DNA of 16,459 bases from Deltaproteobacteria bacterium (lineage in GTDB: Bacteria; Desulfobacterota; Syntrophia; Syntrophales; UBA5619), in the NCBI GenBank assembly GCA_026388365.1, contig JAPLJW010000316.1:1-16459 (forward strand). Direction: 5' to 3'. The position numbers and the translations under genes were made by a program. Below, one piece after another: positions 7,563-14,937 of the stretch. Under the pieces are notes generated by a model that was given only the letters and a program-made list of their open reading frames with translations, did not search any database and was not told the DNA's origin. Position 1 is the stretch's first letter. Each line of letters opens with the position of its first letter.

Positions 7563-9359
7563 CTAAGCCATCAGCACCCGGATCTCCTCGCCGTCGATCT
7601 TTTCCTTCTCCAGCAGCAGCCGTGCTCCCTCGACCAGAATGTCCTTTCTGGACCTCAGGATATCCAGCGCCCGCGCATATTCGGAGGCAATGATTTCCCG
7701 TATTTCCCGGTCGATCATCTCCGCCGTGGCCTCGCTGTAGTCTCCGCCCTCTCTGGTCTCCATATCCAAATACCGGGGCCGCTTCTCAGGCGACAGATAG
7801 ACCTGCCCCAACGTCGCACTCATTCCGTATTCCCGGATCATGCTCCTGGCGATATCGGTGGCCCTGGCCAGGTCGTTGTGGGCGCCCGTGGAGATGTCAC
7901 CGAAAATAATCTCTTCGGCGGCCCGGCCCCCCAAGAGCGAGGCAATCTTGTTGAGCAGCTCCGTTTTTTTCATCAGGAAACGGTCCTCCGTGGGGACCTG
8001 CATCGTATACCCCAGCGCGGATATGCCCCGGGGTATGATCGAGATCTTCTGGACCGGGTCGGTTCCCGGCAGGGACAGGGCGACCATCGCGTGGCCCATC
8101 TCGTGGTAGGCAACGGTTTCCCGCTCCTTCGGGTTGATCAGCCGGTTCTTTTTTTCCAGTCCCGCGATGATCCGTTCCACCGCTTCTTCGAACTCCGCCA
8201 GCCCCACTTCCTTCTTGTTCCGGCGGACGGCCAGCAGTGCCGCCTCGTTGACGAGGTTGGCCAGATCGGCACCGACCATCCCCGGCGTCATGTTCGCCAG
8301 GAGTTCCAGATCCGCGTCCGGCCCGGCCTTGATCTTCTTCATGTGGACCCGCAGGATCTCCTTCCGGCCCACCTTGTCCGGGCGGTCCACCAGCACGTGG
8401 CGGTCGAAGCGGCCGGGCCGCAACAGGGCCGGATCGAGGATTTCCGGCCGGTTGGTGGCGGCCATCAGGATCACGCCGACCTTGGTGTCGAAGCCGTCCA
8501 TCTCCACGAGCAGCTGGTTCAGGGTCTGCTCCCGCTCGTCATGGCCGCCGACGGCGGAGAATCCGCGCGCCTTTCCCAGCGCGTCCAGCTCGTCGATGAA
8601 AATGATGCAGGGCGCCTTCTGCTTGGCCTGGTCGAAGAGGTCGCGCACCCGGGCGGCGCCCATGCCCACGAACATCTCCACGAACTCCGAACCGCTGATG
8701 CTGAAGAAGGGGACGCCGCTCTCGCCGGCCACGGCCTTGGCAAGCATCGTCTTTCCCGAGCCGGGCGGACCCACCAGCAGGATGCCCTTGGGGATCTTGC
8801 CGCCGAGCTCGGTGAATTTCGCCGGCGTCTTGAGAAACTCGATCACCTCCACCAGTTCCTGCTTGGCCTCATCCACACCGGCGACATCATCGAAGGCCAC
8901 GTTCAACTCGTTTTCCATGTAGATCTTGGCCTTGTTCTTGCCGAGCGTCATGAAACCGGCCTGCTGGCCGCCGATCCGCTTCATCATGTAGTACCAGATC
9001 CCGACAAACAGAATGATCGGGAGGATCCAGGAAAGAAGGTCCTTCAGGAAGGTGGATTCGATCTCGCCCTTGAAACTGATCTTGTATTGATCCAGCAGCG
9101 TGGACAGCTCCGGATCCACGCGGATGGTCCGGAAACCCTTCGTTTCCCCCGGCACGTCACCGTCCGCCTTCATCTTGCCCTGGATTTGATTGGCCGTAAT
9201 GGCCACTTCCGTGATCTTGCCTTCTTTGAGCAGGCTGAGGAACTGGCTGTAGGGGATCACCCGATAGGCAAACATGGAGGCGATATAGCTCTGGACGATC
9301 AGAACCACCCAAACGCCCAGCAGAACATACCCGATCGAAAACTTGTGCTTTCTTTCCAT
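7563..9359 (-). CDS. ftsH: ATP-dependent zinc metalloprotease FtsH
   Basis: 598 aa, a membrane-anchored AAA+ protease that extracts and degrades membrane and regulatory proteins. Two membrane helices (about 8-28 and 108-126) flank a periplasmic segment. AAA domain: Walker A GPPGSGKT (197-204), pore loop FVGMGA (230-235), Walker B IIFIDE (252-257), arginine-finger region LRPGRFDR (313-320). Protease domain: zinc motif HEMGH (419-423) and third ligand D496 in [10 protein letters not shown]. Residue 421 is Met where most FtsH have Ala (HEAGH). The C-terminus is short, ending soon after EIRVLMA, without the long tail of E. coli FtsH. ATG at 9359 has GGGAGGG close upstream. It is the first gene of a minus-strand run and has its own promoter. 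Confidence 0.97.
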   Translation of the reverse strand: MERKHKFSIGYVLLGVWVVLIVQSYIASMFAYRVIPYSQFLSLLKEGKITEVAITANQIQGKMKADGDVPGETKGFRTIRVDPELSTLLDQYKISFKGEIESTFLKDLLSWILPIILFVGIWYYMMKRIGGQQAGFMTLGKNKAKIYMENELNVAFDDVAGVDEAKQELVEVIEFLKTPAKFTELGGKIPKGILLVGPPGSGKTMLAKAVAGESGVPFFSISGSEFVEMFVGMGAARVRDLFDQAKQKAPCIIFIDELDALGKARGFSAVGGHDEREQTLNQLLVEMDGFDTKVGVILMAATNRPEILDPALLRPGRFDRHVLVDRPDKVGRKEILRVHMKKIKAGPDADLELLANMTPGMVGADLANLVNEAALLAVRRNKKEVGLAEFEEAVERIIAGLEKKNRLINPKERETVAYHEMGHAMVALSLPGTDPVQKISIIPRGISALGYTMQVPTEDRFLMKKTELLNKIASLLGGRAAEEIIFGDISTGAHNDLARATDIARSMIREYGMSATLGQVYLSPEKRPRYLDMETREGGDYSEATAEMIDREIREIIASEYARALDILRSRKDILVEGARLLLEKEKIDGEEIRVLMA

Positions 9360-9408
9360 CGTGACCCTCCCTTTGCTGTGGCGACAATCACCTGAACTTT
9401 ACCAGATT

Positions 9409-9437
9409 AAAATATCAACCTCAAGATCATTTGACAA
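9409..9437 (-). promoter_or_regulatory. sigma-70 promoter of ftsH
   Basis: Minus strand: TTGTCA (9437-9432), 17-base spacer, TATTTT (9414-9409). Predicted start of transcription near 9402, leader about 43 bases. An alternative overlapping pair, TTGAGG and TAAAGT with 17-base spacing, sits slightly further downstream. Confidence 0.55.
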
Positions 9438-9500
9438 GACATTTGAATCCGGGCGGGAAATCCTTCCAATCTTCACGGCCGAAGGGAACAGGTTTTCATT

Positions 9501-9529
9501 TTGTTATTTTGTCGCCTTTCGGCTATAGT
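9501..9529 (+). promoter_or_regulatory. sigma-70 promoter of the sirtuin/NRDE genes
   Basis: TTGTTA at 9501-9506, exactly 17 bases, then TATAGT at 9524-9529. Transcription would start near 9536, about 44 bases before the sirtuin ATG. It is divergent from the ftsH promoter, with about 64 bp between the two -35 boxes. Confidence 0.6.
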
Positions 9530-9579
9530 GCAGCCCTCCCGGAATCTTGGCGACGAAACGGTATCGCGGAGGAGGATCC

Positions 9580-10374
9580 ATGATCGATCAGAGACAGGAA
9601 GAGAAGATCGGCCGGGTTGCAGGGATGATTACAAAGGCGGAAAACGTCGTCGTTTTTACGGGTGCGGGTGTCAGCACGGAATCCGGAATTCCCGATTTCC
9701 GCAGTCCCGGCGGCTTCTGGACAAAATTCGATCCGGAAGATTTCACGATCGACCAATACCTGGCGAACCCGGAGACCCGGCGGAAGCAGTGGCGCTTCCT
9801 CATCTCCGGTGATCTGTTCCAGGACGCCCGGCCCAACGCCGCCCATGAGGCGATTGCGGATCTGGAGAGGCTGGGGCGATTGAACTGCGTCATTACTCAG
9901 AACATCGACAACCTCCACCAGAAGGCGGGAAACGATCCCACGAAGGTGTTCGAACTTCACGGCAACATGCGGTGGATCCGTTGTCTCGACTGCGGGGAGC
10001 GCTATCCTCTGGATGAGATCCTCCGGAAGAACCGGAGATCGGAAGAGGTCCCGGTCTGCGGGAGTTGTGCCGGGATCCTGAAACCCGATGTGATCTTCTT
10101 CGGCGAGGCCCTTCCCGAGGAGACCCTGCAGGAGGCGACCCGGCGTGCGAGCCGCTGCGATCTTCTGATTGTCGTCGGCTCGTCTCTCGTCGTTTACCCA
10201 GCGGCCTATATGCCGCTCTACGCCAAGCAGACGGGGGCCGGGCTCGTCATCGTCAACCTGAGTACGACGCCGGCGGACAAGCTTGCGGACGTCGTCATCC
10301 ATGCCTCTGCGGGGGAGGTGATGGGGCGGATCCTGACGGAAGTCAGGCAGAGGCTATCCGGATCATGTGCCTGA
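9580..10374 (+). CDS. cobB: Sir2-family NAD-dependent protein deacetylase (sirtuin)
   Basis: 264 aa. It removes acyl groups from lysine using NAD+, releasing nicotinamide and O-acyl-ADP-ribose. Motifs: NAD-binding GAGVSTESGIPDFRS (28-42), TQNIDNLHQKAG (106-117), catalytic His127 in ELHGN, zinc cysteines C135, C138, C160, C163, and GSSLVVYPAA (200-209). The Tyr-x-x-Arg pair that marks desuccinylase/demalonylase sirtuins is not evident in the corresponding loop (QWRFL), so short-chain deacylation is the likelier activity (inference). The frame is open 11 codons upstream, but the ATG at 9580 directly follows GGAGGAGGAT and is preferred. It overlaps the next gene by 10 bases. Gene symbol by family. 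Confidence 0.93.
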   Translation: MIDQRQEEKIGRVAGMITKAENVVVFTGAGVSTESGIPDFRSPGGFWTKFDPEDFTIDQYLANPETRRKQWRFLISGDLFQDARPNAAHEAIADLERLGRLNCVITQNIDNLHQKAGNDPTKVFELHGNMRWIRCLDCGERYPLDEILRKNRRSEEVPVCGSCAGILKPDVIFFGEALPEETLQEATRRASRCDLLIVVGSSLVVYPAAYMPLYAKQTGAGLVIVNLSTTPADKLADVVIHASAGEVMGRILTEVRQRLSGSCA

Positions 10375-11141
10375 TTCTGTTCGCCTGGAAAATGCATGAA
10401 AATTTTCCGCTCGTCCTTGCGGCGAACCGGGATGAGTTCTACGAGCGGCCGTCGGCGGCCGCCGCCTTCTGGGAAGACGCGCCGGATCTGCTTGCGGGCC
10501 GGGATCTGCGGGAGGGGGGAACCTGGCTCGGGATTACCCGGGCGGGGAGATTCGCCGCCCTCACCAACTACCGCGATCCGGAGTCCCTGAAAATCGGGGC
10601 CCCGTCACGGGGAGGGCTGACCAGCAATTATCTCCGCGGCCGGGACATTCCGGAGGCCTATCTCAACCGGATCAGACACGATGCCGATCGTTTCAACGGT
10701 TTCAGTCTGCTGGTCGGCGACCCTGCGGGACTCTTCTATTTTTCAAATCGGGGCGCACTGCAGCGTTTGAAACCCGGAATCTACGGCCTGAGCAACCGCC
10801 TTCTCGACACCCCGTGGCCGAAGGTCGAACGGGGGAAAACGGCGCTCCTGGCCCTTCTGAAACAAAAAAAGGATCTATTGCCGGAGGCGCTCTTCGCCCT
10901 CCTGACCAACAGGACCCGGCCGCCGGACGACCGCCTGCCCGACACGGGAGTGGGGCTTACATGGGAGAGGATTCTCTCTCCGCTTTTTATCGAGAGCCCG
11001 GTGTACGGAACCCGCTCCTCGACGGTTTTGCTCATCGATCGGAGGGGAAGCGTGACCTTCGCCGAGCGGGTTTTCAACGGCGCCGCCGATCCCCAGACCG
11101 TCCGGTTCACTTTTTGCGTCAAGGGGAAATCGGGGGACTGA
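10365..11141 (+). CDS. NRDE/TANGO2-family protein
   Basis: 258 aa beginning MCLILFAW, with Cys2 next to the initiator Met, followed by LVLAANRDEFYERP (about 17-30), AGRDLREGGTWLG and RFAALTNYRDP. These define the NRDE family; the eukaryotic member TANGO2/HRG-9 has been linked to heme handling and lipid homeostasis. The exposed Cys2 recalls N-terminal nucleophile hydrolases, so an amidase-like activity has been suggested by fold; the bacterial function is not established to me. The frame stays open upstream inside the sirtuin gene, but MCL is the family start. The ATG overlaps the sirtuin's last codons (10365-10374), with AGAGG about 11 bases upstream, implying coupled translation. Confidence 0.87.
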   Translation: MCLILFAWKMHENFPLVLAANRDEFYERPSAAAAFWEDAPDLLAGRDLREGGTWLGITRAGRFAALTNYRDPESLKIGAPSRGGLTSNYLRGRDIPEAYLNRIRHDADRFNGFSLLVGDPAGLFYFSNRGALQRLKPGIYGLSNRLLDTPWPKVERGKTALLALLKQKKDLLPEALFALLTNRTRPPDDRLPDTGVGLTWERILSPLFIESPVYGTRSSTVLLIDRRGSVTFAERVFNGAADPQTVRFTFCVKGKSGD

Positions 11142-11253
11142 GTCCGACTCCGTTTCCGGCAATGATGGGGAGACCTTTAAGGTATCCGATTTCGAAAAGT
11201 TTTCGTGAGATGAAAAACGGGGCACCGTTCCCCGGGGAAATAAGGAGCAATGT

Positions 11254-11724
11254 ATGGCAGGTCGTGAATATCCGGACCACCCGCGGGTCGGCGTCGGGGC
11301 GGTCGTCCTCCGGGAGGGCCGCGTCCTCCTCGTCCGGCGGGGGGTGGCGCCCGCCCAAGGGCTCTGGGCGATCCCGGGCGGCGGTCTCCGGCTCGGAGAA
11401 ACCCTCCAGCAGGGGGCGGAACGGGAGATCTTCGAGGAGACGGGAATCGTCATCCGCGCCGGGGCACCCGTTTTTACGTGCGATTCCTTCGAAAGGGATG
11501 GAGAGGGGCGTCTCCGTTTCCACTATGTGGTTGTCGATATGATTGCGGATTATGTGAGCGGCGACGTGAAGGCGGCCGATGACGCCCTCGATGCCCGCTG
11601 GCTCTCACCTGCGGAGATCCGGAACCTCTCCGCCACGAAAAACACCTTGAAATTGTTGAGGCAGATCGGGTTCATGCCGCCGGATGCGGCGAAGGATGAG
11701 CCCCCATCCCGGCCCGGCCGGTGA
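11254..11724 (+). CDS. NUDIX hydrolase, ADP-ribose/nucleotide pyrophosphatase-like
   Basis: 156 aa with a complete Nudix box: G43-x5-E49-x7-REIFEETGI (57-65), whose glutamates bind Mg2+ for pyrophosphate hydrolysis. The N-terminal HPRVGVGAVVLREGRVLLVRR is typical of small cytosolic Nudix enzymes in the ADP-ribose/NADH pyrophosphatase range, but substrate cannot be read from sequence. The last 15 residues (PPDAAKDEPPSRPGR) look disordered. ATG at 11254 has AAGGAG about seven bases upstream. It follows the NRDE gene by 112 bp and precedes the deacetylase by 74 bp, all on the plus strand. Clean-up of ADP-ribose or O-acyl-ADP-ribose from the sirtuin is an attractive role but only inferred from position. 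Confidence 0.88.
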   Translation: MAGREYPDHPRVGVGAVVLREGRVLLVRRGVAPAQGLWAIPGGGLRLGETLQQGAEREIFEETGIVIRAGAPVFTCDSFERDGEGRLRFHYVVVDMIADYVSGDVKAADDALDARWLSPAEIRNLSATKNTLKLLRQIGFMPPDAAKDEPPSRPGR

Positions 11725-11738
11725 TGAGCGAAGTCCGT

Positions 11739-11784
11739 GGCCGCAGGGTCGCTTGCTTTGACCCGGCCGCGATCCGAGTTTTTT
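11739..11784 (+). terminator. weak terminator or attenuator-like hairpin
   Basis: GGCC-(GCA bulge)-GGGTC (11739-11750) pairs with GACCCGGCC (11760-11768) around a 9-base loop, followed ten bases later by six T (11779-11784). The bulge and the distance to the T run make it weak. It sits immediately before the deacetylase ribosome-binding site, so it could reduce read-through from the NUDIX gene. Confidence 0.3.
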
Positions 11785-11798
11785 CATGAGGTGGTGTC

Positions 11799-12548
11799 AT
11801 GAAAGTCGTATTTCACGAGGATTTCCGCCCGCCCTATACCTCCGACCCGGCGGCAGAGAGCGGACGAATGGAGGCCGTGGAGCGGGTGATCCGGGACCGG
11901 GTGACCTGGGTCCGGGCGGTTCCGGCGACGGAGGAGGCAATCGCCGCCGTTCATACCCGCGCCCACATGGAACGGGTCCGGCGGGAGGGGGTGTACGACA
12001 TCGCCGCCCTGGCCGCGGGCGGGGCAATCCAGGCGGCCGCGATCGGCCTCGCGGAACCCTGTTTCGGCCTGATCCGACCCCCCGGACATCACGCCTCGGC
12101 GGCGAGTTCCTGGGGATTCTGCTACTTCAACAACATGGCGATCGCCCTGGAGAAACTCTATCGGGAGAAGAAAATCGGGACGGCCTTCATCCTCGACTTC
12201 GACCTCCATTTCGGGGACGGGACGGTGAACATCATGGAAGGACGGGAATATGTGACGATTTTGAATCCAGCCGCAGCGGACCGGAACGCCTACCTGAAGG
12301 AGGTCCGGCATTTCCTCTTTGCAAAGAAGATTGACATCGTCGGTGTCTCCGCCGGGTTCGACCACCATCTGGAGGACTGGGGCGGCCTCTTGACGACGGA
12401 CGACTACCGGGAGATGGGGCAGATGGTCCGCGAGGCGGCCGGGAAGAACGGCGGCTGCTTCGGCCTGCTGGAGGGGGGCTACAACCACCGCGTCCTCGGT
12501 GCAAACGTGATGGCCTTTCTGGAGGGGATGGAACAAACGGTTCTGTAA
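11799..12548 (+). CDS. compact zinc-dependent histone-deacetylase-superfamily amidohydrolase
   Basis: 249 aa, clearly of the HDAC/acetylpolyamine amidohydrolase superfamily but shorter than the usual 300-370. Active-site features are all present: RPPGHHA with His97/His98, GFCYFNNMAIA (106-116), ILDFDLHFGDGT with zinc ligands D135 and H137, SAGFDHH with D188, and LEGGYN with the catalytic Tyr228. The stretch between HFGDGT and SAGFD is only about 40 residues because the usual segment with the class II His/Pro-Gly loops is trimmed, and the N-terminus is abbreviated. It probably deacetylates lysines, polyamines or another acetylated amine; substrate unknown. ATG at 11799 has GAGGTG about eight bases upstream. 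Last of the plus-strand group with sirtuin and NUDIX. Confidence 0.9.
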   Translation: MKVVFHEDFRPPYTSDPAAESGRMEAVERVIRDRVTWVRAVPATEEAIAAVHTRAHMERVRREGVYDIAALAAGGAIQAAAIGLAEPCFGLIRPPGHHASAASSWGFCYFNNMAIALEKLYREKKIGTAFILDFDLHFGDGTVNIMEGREYVTILNPAAADRNAYLKEVRHFLFAKKIDIVGVSAGFDHHLEDWGGLLTTDDYREMGQMVREAAGKNGGCFGLLEGGYNHRVLGANVMAFLEGMEQTVL

Positions 12549-12582
12549 ATCGTTTCTTGAATGCCGACCGGTCACCGTCCAT

Positions 12583-12656
12583 CTATAGGAAATTGTGTTA
12601 AACACTGGAGTGCAATGAACTATCCCAGCCGCAAGCAACGGGGAATTTACCTATAG
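12583..12656. repeat. inverted repeat pair CTATAGG, possible mobile-element footprint
   Basis: CTATAGGAAAT (12583-12593) is mirrored by ATTTACCTATAG (12645-12656), one base apart from perfect complementarity, enclosing about 50 bp without a coding frame. It sits between the deacetylase stop and the palindromic repeat, just where base composition drops. It could be the two ends of a small excised or decayed element. No transposase or clear direct repeat was seen. Confidence 0.35.
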
Positions 12657-12675
12657 CGATTAAAATTGACTACTT

Positions 12676-12831
12676 CGTAAAAAGTCGTAATTTGCCTCTT
12701 TTGTCATTCCGGGCTTGACCCGGAATCCAGTGTTTTTAGGTAGTTCTGGATACCGGCGCCTGCCCCGGACAGCCCCGTACCTGATACGGGGTCCGGGGTT
12801 CGCCGGTATGACCGTTTGGGGACTTTTTACG
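12676..12831. repeat. 156-bp MITE-like palindromic repeat
   Basis: The ends are an 11-bp perfect inverted repeat, CGTAAAAAGTC (12676-12686) and GACTTTTTACG (12821-12831), with looser similarity a few bases further out. Inside, ATTCCGGG/CCCGGAAT forms a small hairpin at about 12707-12727, and a long nested hairpin (about 12750-12809) pairs ATACCGGCG with CGCCGGTAT, CCCCGGA with TCCGGGG and CCCCGTA with TACGGGG. The type, a TCATTCCGG...GGTATGAC module between inverted ends, is a common non-coding mobile repeat in deltaproteobacterial genomes (recognised from memory). Its right end nearly touches the restriction gene's stop codon (12838-12840), where it may also act as a transcription stop. Confidence 0.8.
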
Positions 12832-12837
12832 AGTTCA

Positions 12838-13422
12838 TTAAAATTCTTCAAAATAGAAATTGATCCCGTCCTTTACTTTCTCGTAGTAAATGATTCGGAC
12901 GTCAATGGATTCCGGTAACATCTGTTTCGATTCATAACTTTGCGGCTTGATGCTGATCGGTATTCCGCCGATGTAACCATCGATCCCCCTTGCTTCCTCT
13001 TCGGGTTCGGCCAATCGATAAGATTTTTCAACAGATGAGGCAATATGTCTCAGGATAGCCTCCTGGAACTTCAGGCCGACAAACGTCTTGACGATGACAA
13101 GGTCCCGAACCCACGCTTCAATCATTTCCGCATCGATCAACGTGATGACCTTCTTGAAATTCTCCATCATGAACAGGATCTTGGTCTTTGCCTTCTCAAT
13201 CGCCTCGGGGTGTTGACTCAGATACCACTCTTCCCATTCTCTGATTCTTCGTCCTTTGAATTCCTGAATGAGATCGCTCATCTGTCCAACGACTTCCGGT
13301 CTGGTGCCCTGGGCGTTCTGATTCGCCAGATTGATCAACTGGGTGGCATATTTGGGAAACGAGACAACCTCCGCATCAAGCAGTTTTGTAACTTCCTCGT
13401 TTTTGATTTTGATTTTCTTCAT
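12838..13422 (-). CDS. MjaI-family type II restriction endonuclease
   Basis: 194 aa, matching the MjaI-type endonuclease family. The recognisable core is GIDGYIGGIPISIKPQSY (146-163), with D148 and S157-I-K159 likely part of the metal site, followed by RIIYYEKVKDGINFYF (176-191); the N-terminal half is helical and basic. MjaI of Methanocaldococcus cuts CTAG, which suggests but does not prove this specificity. ATG at 13422 overlaps the methyltransferase stop codon as ATGA, so it is translated after, and probably coupled to, the protecting methylase. The stop at 12838 abuts the MITE-like repeat. Much lower GC than the chromosomal neighbours, with AT-rich codons, points to recent acquisition. 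Confidence 0.85.
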   Translation of the reverse strand: MKKIKIKNEEVTKLLDAEVVSFPKYATQLINLANQNAQGTRPEVVGQMSDLIQEFKGRRIREWEEWYLSQHPEAIEKAKTKILFMMENFKKVITLIDAEMIEAWVRDLVIVKTFVGLKFQEAILRHIASSVEKSYRLAEPEEEARGIDGYIGGIPISIKPQSYESKQMLPESIDVRIIYYEKVKDGINFYFEEF

Positions 13423-14717
13423 GAGAGATTTTCCTCTTCCAGAACGGATTTGAACTTTGCTTGATATCGAAACGGAAAGGTCTCATCGACCCGGACCAGA
13501 TTCGACCGCAGGAAATGGAAATTGATGAACGTGTTGTTTTTCAGGTACAGGTAAGAAAGAAGGCGGTTATTTTCGTCATATTTGATCTGGTCGAATTTAA
13601 GGTAAACACTCTGTCCTTTCAGTCTATCCCAGAGCCATTTCATGGCTCCAGGCTCTTTTCCTTCCATGACCTTGATTCCGAGCAGTCTGACGATCATGTC
13701 ATTGTTGAATTCAACCGTGTTCGGGGAGACAACGCGCTTGAAATGAAGATACTTCTCCTTTCCGTTATCGCTATCGGCTTCGATCTTGGAGCCGAAGGTC
13801 AGTTTTCGGGGATCGATCTTCTTGTCGAATTTGACTTTATCCTCAAACATGTACGGAAGCTCTTTGATGTGCTGCCGAAAATCTGCGCACTCGCTTTTGC
13901 GTTTGATAATCTCAATGACGGTCTTTTCAAAGATGTCTCTCTGTTCGGCTCCTATTTTTTTCCGGATGATCGGCAGAAAATCTTCGTTGATTTCATACCC
14001 GATCGAGTTCCTCTGGAGACGTTTCGCCGCAAGAGAGGTGGTACCACTGCCTAGGAATGGGTCGAGAACGGTTTCTCCGACGAAGCTGAACATTTTGATC
14101 AATCTTTTGGGTAGTTCTTCCGGAAACATAGCAAGGTGCTTATCCTGCTTCTCTCCGGGGAAATTCCAATGCCCGGCAAAGTACTCATTCCATTCCTTGA
14201 TCGACAGGACGGATTTCTCCCGTTCCAAACTGCCGACGGGAGGGAGAGCCCCCGGCTTTTTGAAGAGAAGAATGAATTCATAATCGATTTTGATGATGCC
14301 GTTTCGGGGATATGGATACGATCCCATGATCGTTGCGCCGCCGGTCGTGTTGCATGTCGTGACCTTCTGCCAAATGATGGCCCCCATGTAGTCAAAACCG
14401 ATCGTCTCACAGAATTTGATGATTTCGGTCCGGATGGGAATGACCTTGTAGCGGCCGTAATAGACGGACCGTGCGAACTGGTCGCCGATATTGATGCACA
14501 GGCGACACCCGCCATGCAGGACTCGGTGGCATTCTTTCCAGACCAGGTTCAGATTGTTGATGTAGTCTTCATAGGTGTCATTGAAGCCGATCTGGTCTGC
14601 GCTGGCGTAATCTTTGAGCTGCCAGTAAGGGGGCGACGTGATGACCAGATGAACGGATTCGTCCGCAGTTTCAAGCATGGAACGTGAATCCGCCGTAATG
14701 ATTTTATGCCGGCTCAT
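13419..14717 (-). CDS. beta-class DNA methyltransferase (N4-cytosine type likely) with C-terminal SNase-like domain
   Basis: 432 aa, partner of the MjaI-type endonuclease. The catalytic motif IV TSPPYW (27-32) precedes the AdoMet motif I DPFLGSGTTSLAAKRL (219-234), the beta-class order; SPPY suggests N4-cytosine methylation, as for CTAG methylases. After a linker (about 255-325) comes a 100-residue tail that resembles staphylococcal nuclease: VRLLGI (343-348), FDQIKYDENNRLLSYLYL (375-392) and NFHFLRSNLVRV (399-410). By my alignment the SNase arginines (R344, R385) and E352 are kept, while the two calcium-binding aspartates are Asn333 and Lys349. It may therefore be a DNA-binding rather than cutting module. 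ATG at 14717 has AAGGTGA upstream; a TTG 17 codons earlier is unlikely. Low GC. Confidence 0.87.
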   Translation of the reverse strand: MSRHKIITADSRSMLETADESVHLVITSPPYWQLKDYASADQIGFNDTYEDYINNLNLVWKECHRVLHGGCRLCINIGDQFARSVYYGRYKVIPIRTEIIKFCETIGFDYMGAIIWQKVTTCNTTGGATIMGSYPYPRNGIIKIDYEFILLFKKPGALPPVGSLEREKSVLSIKEWNEYFAGHWNFPGEKQDKHLAMFPEELPKRLIKMFSFVGETVLDPFLGSGTTSLAAKRLQRNSIGYEINEDFLPIIRKKIGAEQRDIFEKTVIEIIKRKSECADFRQHIKELPYMFEDKVKFDKKIDPRKLTFGSKIEADSDNGKEKYLHFKRVVSPNTVEFNNDMIVRLLGIKVMEGKEPGAMKWLWDRLKGQSVYLKFDQIKYDENNRLLSYLYLKNNTFINFHFLRSNLVRVDETFPFRYQAKFKSVLEEENLS

Positions 14718-14752
14718 GAGACGATCACCTTTTGATGTTAAGAAGTGTATTT

Positions 14753-14781
14753 TTTGTATCCCCGCCAATGACCGTTGTCAA
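14753..14781 (-). promoter_or_regulatory. sigma-70 promoter of the restriction-modification operon
   Basis: Minus strand: perfect TTGACA (14781-14776), 17-base spacer, TACAAA (14758-14753). Transcription would start near 14746, about 29 bases before the methyltransferase ATG. No control-protein gene or C-box was seen. Confidence 0.65.
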
Positions 14782-14937
14782 TAGGCATTTCCAATCAGCA
14801 TTTTCATAGATTCAATATCATAAAGAATTTTATGAACGTAACCGTAATGCCGACGACGTAAAAAAGTTGATCTTGAGATCGCTATCGATACTTGTTTCCC
14901 TTTCTTGATCAGGAACGAGAACGGTTTGCCTCAATCA

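Noticed and set aside
7878..9395. A 505-codon open frame on the plus strand opposite ftsH
   Set aside because: FtsH on the minus strand is unambiguous; the plus product (rich in H, Q, D, R) is a typical antisense shadow.
9431..9459. A plus-strand TTGACA at 9431 as a sirtuin promoter
   Set aside because: No -10 box at proper spacing; the same bases serve the minus-strand ftsH promoter, and a better plus promoter lies at 9501-9529.
11170..11250. Short palindromes between the NRDE and NUDIX genes as a terminator or riboswitch
   Set aside because: CGAAAA/TTTTCG and GGGG/CCCC stems are short, with no T-tract and no recognisable riboswitch core.
12715..12918. A small plus-strand open frame in the palindromic region
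   Set aside because: It is read entirely from the MITE-like repeat and the antisense of the restriction gene, with no ribosome-binding site.
14718..14768. Extended methyltransferase start at TTG 14768
   Set aside because: TTG is rare, it would lie upstream of the predicted transcription start, and the ATG at 14717 has a good ribosome-binding site.
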